From contig JAJKFL010000042.1 in NCBI GenBank assembly GCA_021186555.1, positions 44,548,980-44,612,979 of the forward strand: a stretch of DNA of 64,000 nucleotides. The letters run 5' to 3'. This DNA comes from Reticulitermes speratus (taxonomy: Eukaryota > Arthropoda > Insecta > Blattodea > Rhinotermitidae). The notes below the pieces were generated by a model. It ran no database searches and was not told where the DNA came from. It saw only the letters and a program-made list of their open reading frames with translations. The position numbers were made by a program, and so were the translations under genes. Positions 42,201 through 53,217 of this stretch are shown piece after piece. Numbering within the stretch: the stretch's first letter is position 1; every line of letters begins with the position of its first letter.

Positions 42201-45200
42201 AATGTGATAAACGTAATACATGTAGTAATAATGGAATAAATGTGATAAACGTAATACATGTAGTAATAATGGAATAAATGTGATAAACGTAATACATGTA
42301 GTAATAATGGAATAAATGCGATAAACGTAATACATGTAGTAATAATGGAATAAATGTGATAAACGTAATACATGAGTAATAATGGAATAAATGCGATAAA
42401 CGTAATACATGTAGTAATAATGGAATAAATGCGATAAACGTAATACATGTAGTAATAATGGAATAAATGTGATAAACGTAATACTGTAGTAATAATGGAA
42501 TAAATGCGATAAACGTAATCATGTAGTAATAATGGAATAAATGCGATAAACGTAATACATGTAGTAATAATGGAATAAATGCGATAAACGTAATACATGT
42601 AGTAATAATGGAATAAATGCGATATAAACGTAATAATGTAGTAATAATGGAATAAATGCGATAAACGTAATACATGTATAATAATGGAATAAATGCGATA
42701 AACGTAATACATGTAGTAATAATGGAATAAATGCGATAAACGTAATACATGTAGTAATAATGGAATAAATGCGATAAACGTAATATGTAGTAATATGGAA
42801 TAAATGATAAACTATAGTAATAATGGAATAAATGCGATAAACGTAATACATGTAGTAATAATGGAATAAATGCGATAAACGTAATACATGTAGTAATAAT
42901 GGAATAAATGCGATAAACGTAATACATGTAGTAATAATGGAATAAATGCGATAAACGTAATACATGTAGTAATAATGGAATAAATGCGATAAACGTAATA
43001 CATGTAGTAATAATGGAATAAATGCGATAAACGTAATACATGTGTAATAATGGAATAAATGCGATAAACGTAATACATGTATAATAATGGAATAAATGCG
43101 ATAAACGTAATACATGTAGTAATAATGGAATAAATGCGATAAACGTAATACATTGAGTAATAATGGAAATAAATGCGATAAACGTAATACATGTAGTAAT
43201 AATGGAATAAATGCGATAAACGTAATACTGTAGTAATAATGGAATAAATGCGATAAACGTAATACATGTAGTAATAATGGAATAAATGCGATAAACGTAA
43301 TACATGTAGTAATAATGGAATAAATGCGATAAACGTAATACATGTAGTAATAATGGAATAAATGCGATAAACGTAATACATGTAGTAATAATGGAATAAA
43401 TGCGATAAACGTAATACATGTAGTAATAATGGAATAAATGCGATAAACGTAATACATGTAGTAATAATGGAATAAATGCGATAAACGTAATACTGTAGTA
43501 ATAATGGAATAAATGCGATAAAACGTAATACTGTAGTAATAATGGAATAAATGCGATAAACGTAATACATGTAGTAATAATGGATAAATGCGATAAACGT
43601 AATACATGTAGTAATAATGGAATAAATGCGATAAACGTAATACATGTAGTAATAATGGAATAAATGCGATAAACGTAATACATGTAGTAATAATGGAATA
43701 AATGCGATAAACGTAATACATGTAGTAATAATGGAATAAATGCGATAAACGTAATACATGTAGTAATAATGGAATAAATGCGATAAACGTAATACATGTA
43801 GTAATAATGGAATAAATGCGATAAACGTAATACATGTAGTAATAATGGAATAAATGCGATAAACGTAATACATGTAGTAATAATGGAATAAATGCGATAA
43901 ACGTAATACATGTAGTAATAATGGAATAAATGCGATAAACGTAATACATGTAGTAATAATGGAATAAATGCGATAAACGTAATACATGTAGTAATAATGG
44001 AATAAATGCGATAAACGTAATACTGTAGTAATAATGGAATAAATGCGATAAACGTAATACGTGTAGTAATAATGGAATAAATGCGATAAACGTAATACAT
44101 GTAGTAATAATGGAATAAATGCGATAAACGTAATACATGTAGTAATAATGGAATAAATGCGATAAACGTAATACATGTAGTAATAATGGAATAAATGCGA
44201 TAACGTAATACTGTAGTAATAAGGAATAAATGCGATAAACGTAATACATGTAGTAATAATGGAATAAATGTGATAAACGTAATACATGTAGTAATAATGG
44301 AAAATGGATACGTAATAATTAGTATAATGAATAAATGCGATAACTAATACATGTACTAATAATGGAATAAATGCGATAAACGTAATACATGTAGTAATAA
44401 TGGAATAAATGCGATAAACGTAATACATGTACTAATAATGGAATAAATGCGATAAACGTAATACATGTAGTAATAATGGAATAAATGTGATAAACGTAAT
44501 ACATGTAGTAATAATGGAATAAATGTGATAAACGTAATACATGTAGTAATAATGGAATAAATGTGATAAACGTAATACATGTAGTAATAATGGAATAAAT
44601 GCGATAAACGTAATACATGTAGTAATAATGGAATAAATGTGATAAACGTAATACATGTAGTAATAATGGAATAAATGCGATAAACGTAATACATGTAGTA
44701 ATAATGGAATAAATGCGATAAACGTAATACATGTAGTAATAATGGAATAAATGTGATAAACGTAATACATGTAGTAATAATGGAATAAATGCGATAAACG
44801 TAATACATGTAGTAATAATGGAATAAATGTGATAAACGTAATACATGTAGTAATAATGGAATAAATGTGATAAACGTAATACATGTAGTAATAATGGAAT
44901 AAATGTGATAAACGTAATACATGTAGTAATAATGGAATAAATGCGATAAACATAATACATGTACTAATAATGGAATAAATGCGATAAACGTAATACATGT
45001 AGTAATAATGGAATAAATGCGATAAACGTAATACATGTAGTAATAATGGAATAAATGCGATAAACGTAATACATGTACTAATAATGGAATAAATGCGATA
45101 AACGTAATACATGTAGTAATAATGGAATAAATGCGATAAACGTAATACATGTAGTAATAATGGAATAAATGCGATAAACGTAATACATGTAGTAATAATG

Positions 45201-45686
45201 GAATAAATGCGATAAACGTAATACATGTAGTAATAATGGAATAAATGCGATAAACGTAATACATGTAGTAATAATGGAATAAATGCGATAAACGTAATAC
45301 ATGTAGTAATAATGGAATAAATGCGATAAACGTAATACGTGTAGTAATAATGGAATAAATGCGATAAACGTAATACGTGTGGTAATAATGGAATAAATGC
45401 GATAAACTTAATACATGTAGTAATAATGGAATAAATGCGATAAACGTAATACGTGTAGTAATAATGGAATAAATGCGATAAACGTAATACGTGTGGTAAT
45501 AATGGAATAAATGCGATAAACGTAATACATGTAGTAATAATGGAATAAATGCGATAAACGTAATACATGTAGTAATAATGGAATAAATGTGATAAACGTA
45601 ATACATGTAGTAATAATGGAATAAATGTGATAAACGTAATACATGTAGTAATAATGGAATAAATGCGATAAACGTAATGCATGCAG
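39263..45686. repeat. 38-bp satellite array, about 169 copies
   Basis: Head-to-tail units of 38 bp starting GTAATAATGGAATAAATGCG and closing with ATAAACGTAATACATGTA. The span is 6,424 bp, about 169 units. Frequent alternatives are ATGTGAT for ATGCGAT, ACGTG for ACATG, GTACTAA or GTGGTAA for GTAGTAA, and ACATAATACATG for ACGTAATACATG. Because 38 is not a multiple of 3 and the minus strand lacks stops, all three minus frames read through (peptides like YYVYRIYSIITTCITFIAF). I consider these non-coding. Between about 42,370 and 44,350 single-base losses are frequent; elsewhere units are almost all exactly 38 bp. Confidence 0.97.
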
Positions 45687-46063
45687 TGTTTTTCACCAAA
45701 CCGTTGCTTCTTCTTCAACGGGTTGACGTGCTGTAGGAAGTTCCTTAAATCAGGGGTGCACAAATTTTCCAAAAACCTAGAAGCCACGACAAAATTCCAG
45801 CCGCCAGAATACTGTCAGTAAACAAGTTCCATACTGAGGAGCGTCACCGTACAAAATTCAGTCGACGGGGCGACCTGGCGTCCGGGATTTGAACAGCCGT
45901 GCCGTAAATAATGGGACTTAGGTTCGCGTTCAGTGTTAACTTTTACAGATGGTGTTGAAGTGTAAGAATTACCATTTCTAAAATAGTCAATTCGAAACTG
46001 GGATCAGAGCAATCGAAAGAAATTAAACAGAAAGGCTTCTGAGTTTTGATATGGAACGAAAAA
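45687..46063. other. Right flank of the satellite, unrecognised
   Basis: The array ends abruptly in GCATGCAGTGTTTTTCACC. No gene or repeat recognised before the next SINE. Confidence 0.4.
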
Positions 46064-46511
46064 TAATTTATCGTATTTTTTTCTTTCTTTTTTTTTCCTA
46101 TGGCTCAACAGCCCCTTTTCGGGTGCCTAGGCCTCCTCATTTCGGGGTTTCATGATCACACACATTAGACACACCACAGTCGGTAGGACTCCTCTGGACG
46201 AGTGATCAGCTCGTCGCAGAGACCTCTACCTGACAACACACAACACTCACAAGAGACAGACATCCATGCCCCCGGTGGGATTTTTTTTTTTTTTGCCTGT
46301 CCGGGGGTTTTCCCCTTTGATCCATTTTTGTACTGTTTAAATCCTTTCTTCCTTCATGTCACTTTACGTTCCATACTACCGTCCTTACGACAAACACAAC
46401 ACAAACATCCATGCCCCCGGTGGGATTCGAACCCACGATCCTAGTAAGCGAGCGGCCGCAGACCCACGCCTTAGACCGCACGGCCACTGGGATCGGCTAA
46501 TTTATCGTATT
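46064..46511 (-). mobile_element. SINE family D with TSD, carrying a nested insertion
   Basis: The exact 14-bp duplication TAATTTATCGTATT is at 46064-46077 and 46498-46511. Minus copy with poly(T), CAACAGCCCCTTTTCGGG, box B GGGATTCGAACCCACG and head inverse TTAGACCGCACGGCCACTGG. The body is interrupted at 46283-46404. Confidence 0.92.
46283..46404 (-). mobile_element. Short retroposed sequence nested in SINE D
   Basis: A 23-bp stretch of the SINE beginning ACATCCATGCCCCCGG is present on both sides (46260-46282 and 46405-46427). The insert begins with a run of about 12 T, a poly(A) tail on the minus strand, then 110 bp without a recognisable gene. A long direct repeat with an A-tail is the signature of LINE-mediated retroposition. 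The parent transcript is unknown. Confidence 0.7.
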
Positions 46512-46628
46512 AGGCAGTAAAATCATTAACCGTGTTATCATTCAAGTATAAACTTCACCAGCTAAATATTCAGAAAGAAAAAAGAAGATTATAATAAGGG
46601 GAATGATGAATTCCTGAAGCTAAGCATG

Positions 46629-47300
46629 CTCTGGCCGTGTGGTCTAAGTCAGCGGTATTCAACCTTTTTTGTTCGCGTACCCCCAGATATAATTTCTCTT
46701 CAACTTTGTACCCCCAAAGTTGTTGGTGCATAATTCAAGTTACGCATACTCTATAATCGACATATAAAATAAATTAAATAAAGAGTATTAAGGAAAACGT
46801 TAATCCCGCCCAATAGTGTTCAGTCACGTTCCAACGCACTATGTGGGATAAAATGAAACTAGCCGCCCAGAATAAGAATCGCATAAAGGAGAGAGAGAGA
46901 GATAAATGGCGCTCCCAAATCGCATGTCCTTACGTCCGGGTCTCTTGTGGCTAACCCTAAATCTGACCCTGGTTATTCCGTGTTTATCATGAAATAATAT
47001 TTATTTTTTTAATTTTACGTACCCCTAGGATGTCTTCGCGTACCCCCGGTTGAATACCACTGGTCTAAGGGGTATGTCTGCAGCCGCTTGGTTTCTGTGA
47101 TCGCGGGTTGGAATGTTCCGTCTCTTGTGTTTGTTGTGTGTTGTGTAGGTAGCGGCACCTGCGACGGGCTGATCGCTCGTTCAGAGGAGTCCTACTGGGT
47201 GTGTGTGTGTGTGTGTGTGTGTGTCTAATTGTGTGTGATCTAGGAACCTCAACAATGAGCCGGCCTGAGCTCCGGTTGGGTTGTTGCGCCACAGAAAGTA
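46629..47300 (+). mobile_element. SINE family D, split by a hAT element
   Basis: The left part (CTCTGGCCGTGTGGTCTAAG, to 46649) and right part (GTCTAAGGGGTATGTCTGCA from 47063, then TGATCGCGGGTTGGAATG and CAGAGGAGTCCTACTGGGTG) form one diverged copy. It includes a (GT)n run at 47201-47223. Confidence 0.82.
46650..47062. mobile_element. Non-autonomous hAT-type transposon, 413 bp
   Basis: Left terminus CAGCGGTATTCAACCTTTTT and right terminus GGTTGAATACCACTG are inverted (15 bp with one mismatch). The 8-bp target-site duplication is GTCTAAGT (46642-46649) and GTCTAAGG (47063-47070), identical in seven of eight. A CAGNGGT..CAACC end and 8-bp duplication are the hallmarks of hAT elements. Subterminal CGCGTACCCC is also inverted. 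No transposase frame; it would have moved using a hAT enzyme encoded elsewhere. Confidence 0.88.
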
Positions 47301-48019
47301 CAAGGCAGAAAATGTGCGTGTAACGCGACGTTGTGACGTCTTTACGTAAACACTGCTGCAGTGGAAATGCAGCTTTGAATTCTGTGTGTGTTGTTGAGCT
47401 AAATGGCACTGTCAAGTATATAAAAATACTGAGTTTTGCACAACAATGCTTGTGTGGCAAATTTATGTCGCCGGCAACAATAAAACTTACGTAGGTCTTC
47501 AGGTAAAGTGCTCGCTGCTGCTTTGAAACAAAAGAATGTTCGTTTTTCCATGGCCTTTAGCTGTAAAATTTGGCTAGAGATCGTAATGACAGATAAGTCG
47601 TTGCGCAGTTTCAAGTTTTTTGTAAGCGTTGCCGTAAAACATTTTACGATATCAGGAGGAATTAATGAATTATGAAGTAATAAGTATTAAATATTATGAA
47701 TGTGTGTCTGTGTTATTGTGTTAGTTATACAGCATGCAAAGCGCATGCGCCGTATTATATTGTCATCTGTGGCCTGTCTGGCTCTACCATATTTTTCCAC
47801 ATTATCTCATAAACGGCACGATTTTCTGAAAAAGTTATTGAACATAAAATGTGTATTTTGATTTTATCTACGACTTTTGTCTGAAACATTTCTCATTCTA
47901 AGAAAAACTCAGCGAGGTATTATCATAAATGTACAGAGGTCTTCATGTAAAGTGCCCGTTATTTTTGTCAGATATTAGTCAAACTTGGATTTTCTGACCA
48001 CGTTTAAGAGAAATCCTCA
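47301..48019. other. No recognisable feature
   Basis: No supported gene or repeat. Confidence 0.4.
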
Positions 48020-48150
48020 GATGTTAAAATTTCATGAAAGTACGTCCAGTGAGAGAATAGTTGTTACATGTGGATAGACGGACGGAAGGACGGACATGGC
48101 GAAGCTAATAGCCGCTTTTCGCAATTTTGATAACGCGCCAAAAATACTAT
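48020..48150 (+). repeat. Dispersed repeat Y, second copy
   Basis: AAATTTCATGAAAGTACGTC, GACGGACGGAAGGACGGAC and GCGAAGCTAATAGCCGCTTT correspond to the reverse complement of 19895-20020. Family unknown; non-coding. Confidence 0.55.
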
Positions 48151-48338
48151 GACTGTTGAATTCTACTTCTGTGCTCTGAATTCTTCTCTGGCGCTCCCTT
48201 ACACTTTACGTCGGGTAGGAATGTGGTGGTGAACATACGTCAAAGATTGTGTGTGTCACTGAGATCCGACATGACACCACGACAGAGGACACGTGCAAGT
48301 CTGTATCAAAGTTTCGGCGCTGAAGAAGGGGAGGGTTG

Positions 48339-48586
48339 AAATCTGTGGTCTTCTGGGTAATTACACGGCGTCGTGTGGTAATTATTTACCGACGTTTCGG
48401 GACAACGTATCGGTCCCATCTTCACGGGTCAAGATTCCGAGTTTTTTTTTCCTACTCGGAATCTTGACCCGTGAAAATGGGACCGATACGTTGTCCCGAA
48501 ACGTCGGTAAATAATTACCACACGACGCCGTGTAATTACCCAGAAGACCACAGATTTCATCAACATCGCGGCGGAAGCCTGAAATC
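48339..48586. mobile_element. Hammerhead foldback, family 2, best preserved, with TSD
   Basis: Flanks AAGGGGAGGGTTG (48326-48338) and AAGGGTAGGGTTG (48587-48599), 13 bp with one mismatch. The arms are almost perfect inverted repeats of about 95-105 bp around a T-rich loop (48434-48448). The left motif (minus, 48388-48430) has GTGAAGA, stem II GGGAC/GTCCC, GAAACGTCGGT. The right motif (plus, 48466-48508) has GTGAAAA, GGGAC/GTCCC, GAAACGTCGGT. Core position 3 is G in both, and the right copy also lost G8, so both are probably inactive. The arms continue with AATAATTACCACACGACGCC. The one-sided tail ends in GAAGCCTGAAATCA. Confidence 0.85.
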
Positions 48587-48599
48587 AAGGGTAGGGTTG

Positions 48600-49645
48600 T
48601 TTATACTGATGTTGTCTTTTAACGGTTTTGTAAATTCCTCACGTCACAGTTATCTGTCACAATTTAATCTTTACATGCAGTTGGAAATTGACGTAACCCG
48701 TGGGTATTCATAAGCGAATAACAGAGAGACATAAAAATCATATTTATATGCGTCATATTTTAATGGATTTACATCAAGGAATACTGCGTAAGATATAGCT
48801 ATCATCTTTGAAATTATGTTCTCAGATCTTCTACATTTTATAGCAAGGATATTGGCGACAATTCGCTGTGTTAACGGAGTCCTTTGTCGAGAACAAAAAT
48901 ATTTTTTATGAAGCATAATGCTGGTCTGTTACTGAGTGTTTTCTAAGTGGCTAAATGATTTAAATTGTATTTCAAGTGTTATTGCTTCCAGAGGCTAGAT
49001 TAAATTATAACTCTTGTGTTCACAAGGACTATAAATTGAAAGCAGTGTTAGAGTTTGCATTTTAGTCCCTGTTAACTAGGCAAAAGTAGAGGAATAAACG
49101 AGGAACTTGCTGTACCTTGTACTGCAATAGACGAGGTAGTATATTGTCTTGGGGGGAAAAAATTGTATATCGGTGGTTCTTTATATGAATTACAGAATTT
49201 ACTAGTAGGGTGTATATCATCTGTAGCTAGTGGGCGTGTTACCAGCTAAAATGTAAATCATTGTGTAGCGTAAATTCCTTGCCGGCTCGCTGACTGGCAT
49301 CTCTTTTAAGAGTAGGCACTTCCGGGCATTTAGCGATGACGTATGGACTGCTGTTGGTTGCCAGCCGGTGGCTCCCATTTTTGTTGCAGTTGAATAACAG
49401 CCATTCGAGATATCAGATATATTGAAATATGTAAACAGTGCTACATTTTTAAGTATTTTATTGCGTTGTGACCGTGACAAATTGTTAGTTATAATACTTG
49501 GTATTCTAGAAAATGGCGATGGAAAATTTCAGTTAAGGCATTGCGATGAGAGCAATATAGACAGCGAAAAAACACTTTTATTTTTCGTCAAAAATTTGAT
49601 GGAACACGAAATATATTTGAATATCTGGCTACTTATTTGCCTACC
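48600..49645. other. No recognisable feature
   Basis: No gene or repeat family recognised. Confidence 0.4.
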
Positions 49646-49695
49646 TACCTACCTACTTATCTGTCTGTCTGTCTGTCTCTATATCTGTCTATCCA
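49646..49695. repeat. (CTAC)n-(CTGT)n microsatellite
   Basis: CTACCTACCTACCTACTTAT followed by CTGTCTGTCTGTCTGTCTC. Confidence 0.85.
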
Positions 49696-49761
49696 CATAA
49701 CTGTCAGCCTAGCTATCTCACTCACTATGTAACTGATAAAAGCTCTGTGTAGCATTATGCT

Positions 49762-50345
49762 TCTTCTCTGAGCTTCTCAAGAAAGATACAGTCTTTTCTA
49801 GAACCCGAAGGTTCGTAACATTGGTCAAAAAATCCCAGGATTAATGCTTTTCCTGAGGCAGATTTACCCAGTCCAAATGTTCCCATTCATCTACGTTAAT
49901 AAATTTTTTATTTTCCATCTATCTACGTCTGGTTCTTCCAAGTTGTCTTCACTTGATATTTTCCGCTCAAAACTTTTTATACGTTTCTGAAAGTTTTTCA
50001 CTTGCTCCATGCTACGACCATCTCAGCCCATGATTTGACGACACACATGGTACAAATTATGAAGTTTCTCACTGTGTAATTACCTCAACCCTCCTGTCCT
50101 CTCCTGTCTAAATCTTCTTCGCAGGGAACTTATTCTCAAACACCCTGTATCAATATTTGTTTTTTGAAGTAGGAAGGCACGTTTTACGCCCATATATAAC
50201 ACAGGTTATTATAACACGCTTAAATGACATGTAATCAGTTTCTTTCCTCAGTTCTCTGTTACACAATGTTAGCATTTGGTACATTCTCATTCATTCTGTA
50301 GTCTGTCTTACGACAGGTCCGTAGCCTCTTACAAAGCGAGTTCTT
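49762..50345 (-). mobile_element. LINE 3' fragment, longer but decayed
   Basis: GAACCCGAAGGTTCGTAACA, TTTTCCATCTATCTACGTCT, TCTTCCAAGTTGTCTTCACT match the inverted 3' end of the LINE at 34322. Beyond it, words such as CCATGCTACGACCATCTCAG suggest a further 350 bp of the same element's coding region, too damaged to translate. Confidence 0.6.
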
Positions 50346-50875
50346 CACTGAGTGCGATCTAGTGCTTCCTCTTTCAATTTCCAGTACGTCGGTGTGAAAA
50401 AGTATAGAACTACGTCTGTCAAGATAGGAGTTAAAGCGGTGCTTCCATATGTGCGTGAGATATGAGCCATGACAGTGAGACGAGTCATTGCGCAGTGTGG
50501 CAGTGTGATGTTTCCCGTGCTGTGATAGGCTAGCTGAATACGTTCGATATGTCGCACAGTGTGCTATCGATAATAACCTGCCTCGTCTCGCGGGGAACAG
50601 ATAGTTGGCAGCTGTAACGAAAGATTAATTGTGTAGATAATTGCACGCTAAACGTTGTTTCGTGTTTCCTGTAACAGCGTTCAGCATTTGTCTGATGTTA
50701 CGTGAATCAGATGCAGTGTCCAGATCGGTTCGGGATGACCAGAGATTGGCAAGTCAATGTGGAGTGGCCTGTCAGAGTAACAACCTGTCTTCTCAGCTTT
50801 TCAGTGAAATGCCAGAACGAGAATGCTGTGTGGGTGGGTGAGAAGGGTAGACGTGGATGGGGGAAGAAAAGATTG
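50346..50875. other. No recognisable feature
   Basis: No supported gene or repeat. Confidence 0.4.
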
Positions 50876-51361
50876 TACATGCGTCGATGTGGGGGCAAGC
50901 GATGGCGCAGTTTTTTTAGGCCGTAAGATCGCGGGTTCGATTCCCGATGGTGTCATTGTAATTTTTCATTGACATAATCAGGCTCTAACAGAAATAAGTT
51001 TCGGAAAGACAGATATAAAACTAATGACAGTACATATAACTGAGGGAAACGCGGTGGCGCAGTTGGTTGAGGCATTGCTCTACAGGCCGGAAGGTCGCGG
51101 GTTCGATTCTCGATGGTGTCATTGGAATTTTTCATTCACATAATCCATTCAGTCGCACTATGGCCCTGGGGTCGACTCAGCCTCTAACAGAGATGAGTAC
51201 CAGGAATATTTCCTGGGGTAAAGGTAGCCGGTGCGTAGGGCTGACAACCTTACCACCTTCATGTGCCGATTGTCTATAAATCTGGAAGTCTCAACCTCCT
51301 GGAACCCTAAGGGCCTGTCCAGGCCTGTAATGGGATTGCTTTACCTTTACATGCATCGATG
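50876..51361 (+). mobile_element. Two SINE A copies in tandem within one TSD
   Basis: A partial copy (50890-51010: AAGCGATGGCGCAG, box B GCGGGTTCGATTCCCG, GACATAATCAGGCTCTAACA) is followed, after 40 bp of unrelated DNA, by a full copy (51047-51347: ACGCGGTGGCGCAGTTGG, box B GCGGGTTCGATTCTCG, full body). TACATGCGTCGATG (50876-50889) and TACATGCATCGATG (51348-51361) flank the pair. The first copy may be split by the second, or they may have moved together. Confidence 0.8.
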
Positions 51362-51399
51362 AATGAACGAGTCCGTAACTCTGACAAGTACAGTCCTCT

Positions 51400-51535
51400 T
51401 GAAAACCTATTCAGGAAACCCAATCCACATTTTCATATCTTGTTTCTTGAAGATCCTCTTCCTTATTGCTCTTCCTTCTAGGCCTAGGTTTACCAAGCAG
51501 CCCTTTTCCTTCGAGTTTTCATGTATAAGTAAATA
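51400..51535 (-). mobile_element. LINE 3' fragment
   Basis: TTTCTTGAAGATCCTCTTCC, CCTTCTAGGCCTAGGTTTAC and CAAGCAGCCCTTTTCCTTCG are a diverged inverted copy of the [13 protein letters not shown] region. Confidence 0.6.
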
Positions 51536-51549
51536 GAATAGTATACAGC

Positions 51550-51815
51550 CCTGTGTTAAAGGTAAAGGTAAAGTTGTCACTGTCCACATCATGAACGCAC
51601 ATGGGGAGAGTAGAAGTATATCTCCACTCATTCTTAACCTCGGCGCAAGATGGACGTAAGTGAACTTCACGCCGTGGCCGCTTTACACACGAGAAGGAAT
51701 CCAGGTACCATAGAATAGGAGGATGGGTTGGCTCCAGATCCAGTGTGGACGTTTTGGAGAAGAGAAAAATCTTTTGGTCCTGCCGGGATTCGAATCCAGG
51801 ATCGTCCACCCCGAC
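51550..51815 (-). mobile_element. tRNA-derived SINE, family B
   Basis: GGTAAAGGTAAAGTTGTCAC, TCCACTCATTCTTAACCTCG, GCCGTGGCCGCTTTACACAC, GGATGGGTTGGCTCCAG, box B CGGGATTCGAATCCAGG. The head inverse is cut at about 51815. Confidence 0.85.
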
Positions 51816-51829
51816 AGCACATATCTTTT

Positions 51830-51890
51830 TGTGTGCTGCGGAGGCATTGCGCTACAAGCCGGAAGATCGCGGGTTCGATTCCCGAGCTCA
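51830..51890 (+). mobile_element. SINE family A, head-only fragment
   Basis: GAGGCATTGCGCTACAAGCC and box B GCGGGTTCGATTCCCG. The rest of the SINE is absent. A palindrome CTCATGTCG..CGACATGAG follows. Confidence 0.7.
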
Positions 51891-52129
51891 TGTCGATTCC
51901 GACATGAGCTGTAAACAGGTGCTCAAACATGTCAGGGCGCTTGTTAGCGGGAGCCAAAGAAGAACGTAGTATGATGGGGCTGCAGGAATCGAAACCTTTG
52001 GTATATGACACCTCTCTCGGTCATGGCCAGTTTTTAAATTTAAACATGATTTAATTGAGATATTTGCTCAGAATAAGAGAATAATGCCGTGTACAGCATT
52101 TCGTAAGAAGTTAATACTTTTACGGTTAT

Positions 52130-52355
52130 GAGTTTTACCCCTTCGCCCAACTCCCCAGCTGGAAGACCACAACTTGACTGCTGTCTGCGTCTGCGTCTGC
52201 TTGATGAAATCATTCATGGGGACATTCAATATCTGAAGTCCGTCTCCTCCATTTTGCTAAGGTAGTTTCATGCTGTGTGAGCTCTTGTGAATGCGGCAGT
52301 GAAGTTTCGCGTTCGATAAAATGCAGAAAACTTTTTGAATAGGTGGAGCTCTGTT
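52130..52355. mobile_element. LINE-associated fragments flanking a SINE D insertion
   Basis: 52130-52215 (CCCAACTCCCCAGCTGGAAG, GACTGCTGTCTGCGTCTGC) resembles the 10650-10760 region inside the LINE at 10435. 52270-52346 (GCTCTTGTGAATGCGGCAGT, GTTCGATAAAATGCAG) resembles the plus-strand LINE 3' UTR, which resumes after the SINE as TTTCTAGTTAGTTAGTT (52630-52648), the usual (AGTT)n tail. Confidence 0.55.
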
Positions 52356-52628
52356 GCCGATCCGAGTGGCTGCGCGGTCTAAGGCGTCGGTCTACGGCCG
52401 CTCGCTTACTGGGATTATGGGTTCGAATCCCGCCTAGGGCATGGATGTCTGTCTCTTGTGAGTGTTGTGTGTTGTCAGGTAGAGGTCTCTGCGACGGGCT
52501 GATCACTCGTCCAGAGGAGTCCTACCGAGTGTGGTGTGTCTTAAAGTGTGATCGTGAAGCCTCGGAAAGTGAGACGGCCTAGGCCCCCAAGGGGCTGTCG
52601 AACCATTGAAAAAAAAAGCAGCTCTGTT
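52347..52628 (+). mobile_element. tRNA-derived SINE, family D, with TSD
   Basis: AGCTCTGTT at 52347-52355 and 52620-52628. Head GCCGATCCGAGTGGCTGCGC, box B ATGGGTTCGAATCCCG, body GGATGTCTGTCTCTTGTGAG and CACTCGTCCAGAGGAGTCC, tail GCCTAGGCCCCCAAGGGGCT with an A-run. Confidence 0.92.
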
Positions 52629-52648
52629 AGTTTCTAGTTAGTTAGTTT

Positions 52649-53217
52649 TTAATTGAAAATGGTGTGGAATGAAGCGGTTTTGGTCTGGTTTGATTTAATA
52701 TCTCGGGTTTTGTCTGGACACGCTGAACAAATATGATAAACTACCCTGAAAGATTTGCTGCCATGTTCGAGGTTCAAACCGATATTCTTCTGAATGCAGT
52801 GCAAGGCGTGGACAGACTTGTGCCGTCTGCCGCCAGGTTAACACCAAAGAACTGGGATGTAGAACGCTTTTGACGTAGTTACGCCTTTGTACGCTTTGAA
52901 GTTGTTAATTTCGCGTCGTGCTGTGTTTACATAGCCCATTCTTCACACATTATGAACTTTCGTGTCTTTTTATAGGTTCTTTCTCGAAGTTGTAACTCCT
53001 GGTAACTCGCATAGATGTGCCTTGAATAAAGCTCGTTTCTTTATAACCCCAGACACGTTTATGCAAATCTCGATGCAAAATATGTATACAGGTTCCACTT
53101 TATTTTTTGAAGTTATGAACAATACGTAACTTGAGACAGCGTGTTGCAAAACTTGTTCAGAATTTGCATCTCTTTACTCTACAACAAATATAAGAAGATG
53201 CGTGAAAATATCCAAGG
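52649..53217. other. No recognisable feature
   Basis: No supported gene or repeat. Confidence 0.4.

Noticed and set aside
39197-45787. Very long minus-strand open frames (up to 954 codons) of Tyr/Ile/Leu-rich repeats
   Set aside because: They arise because the 38-bp unit has no stop in any minus frame. All three frames are open at once, the peptide has a 38-residue period, and frames change with each assembly indel.
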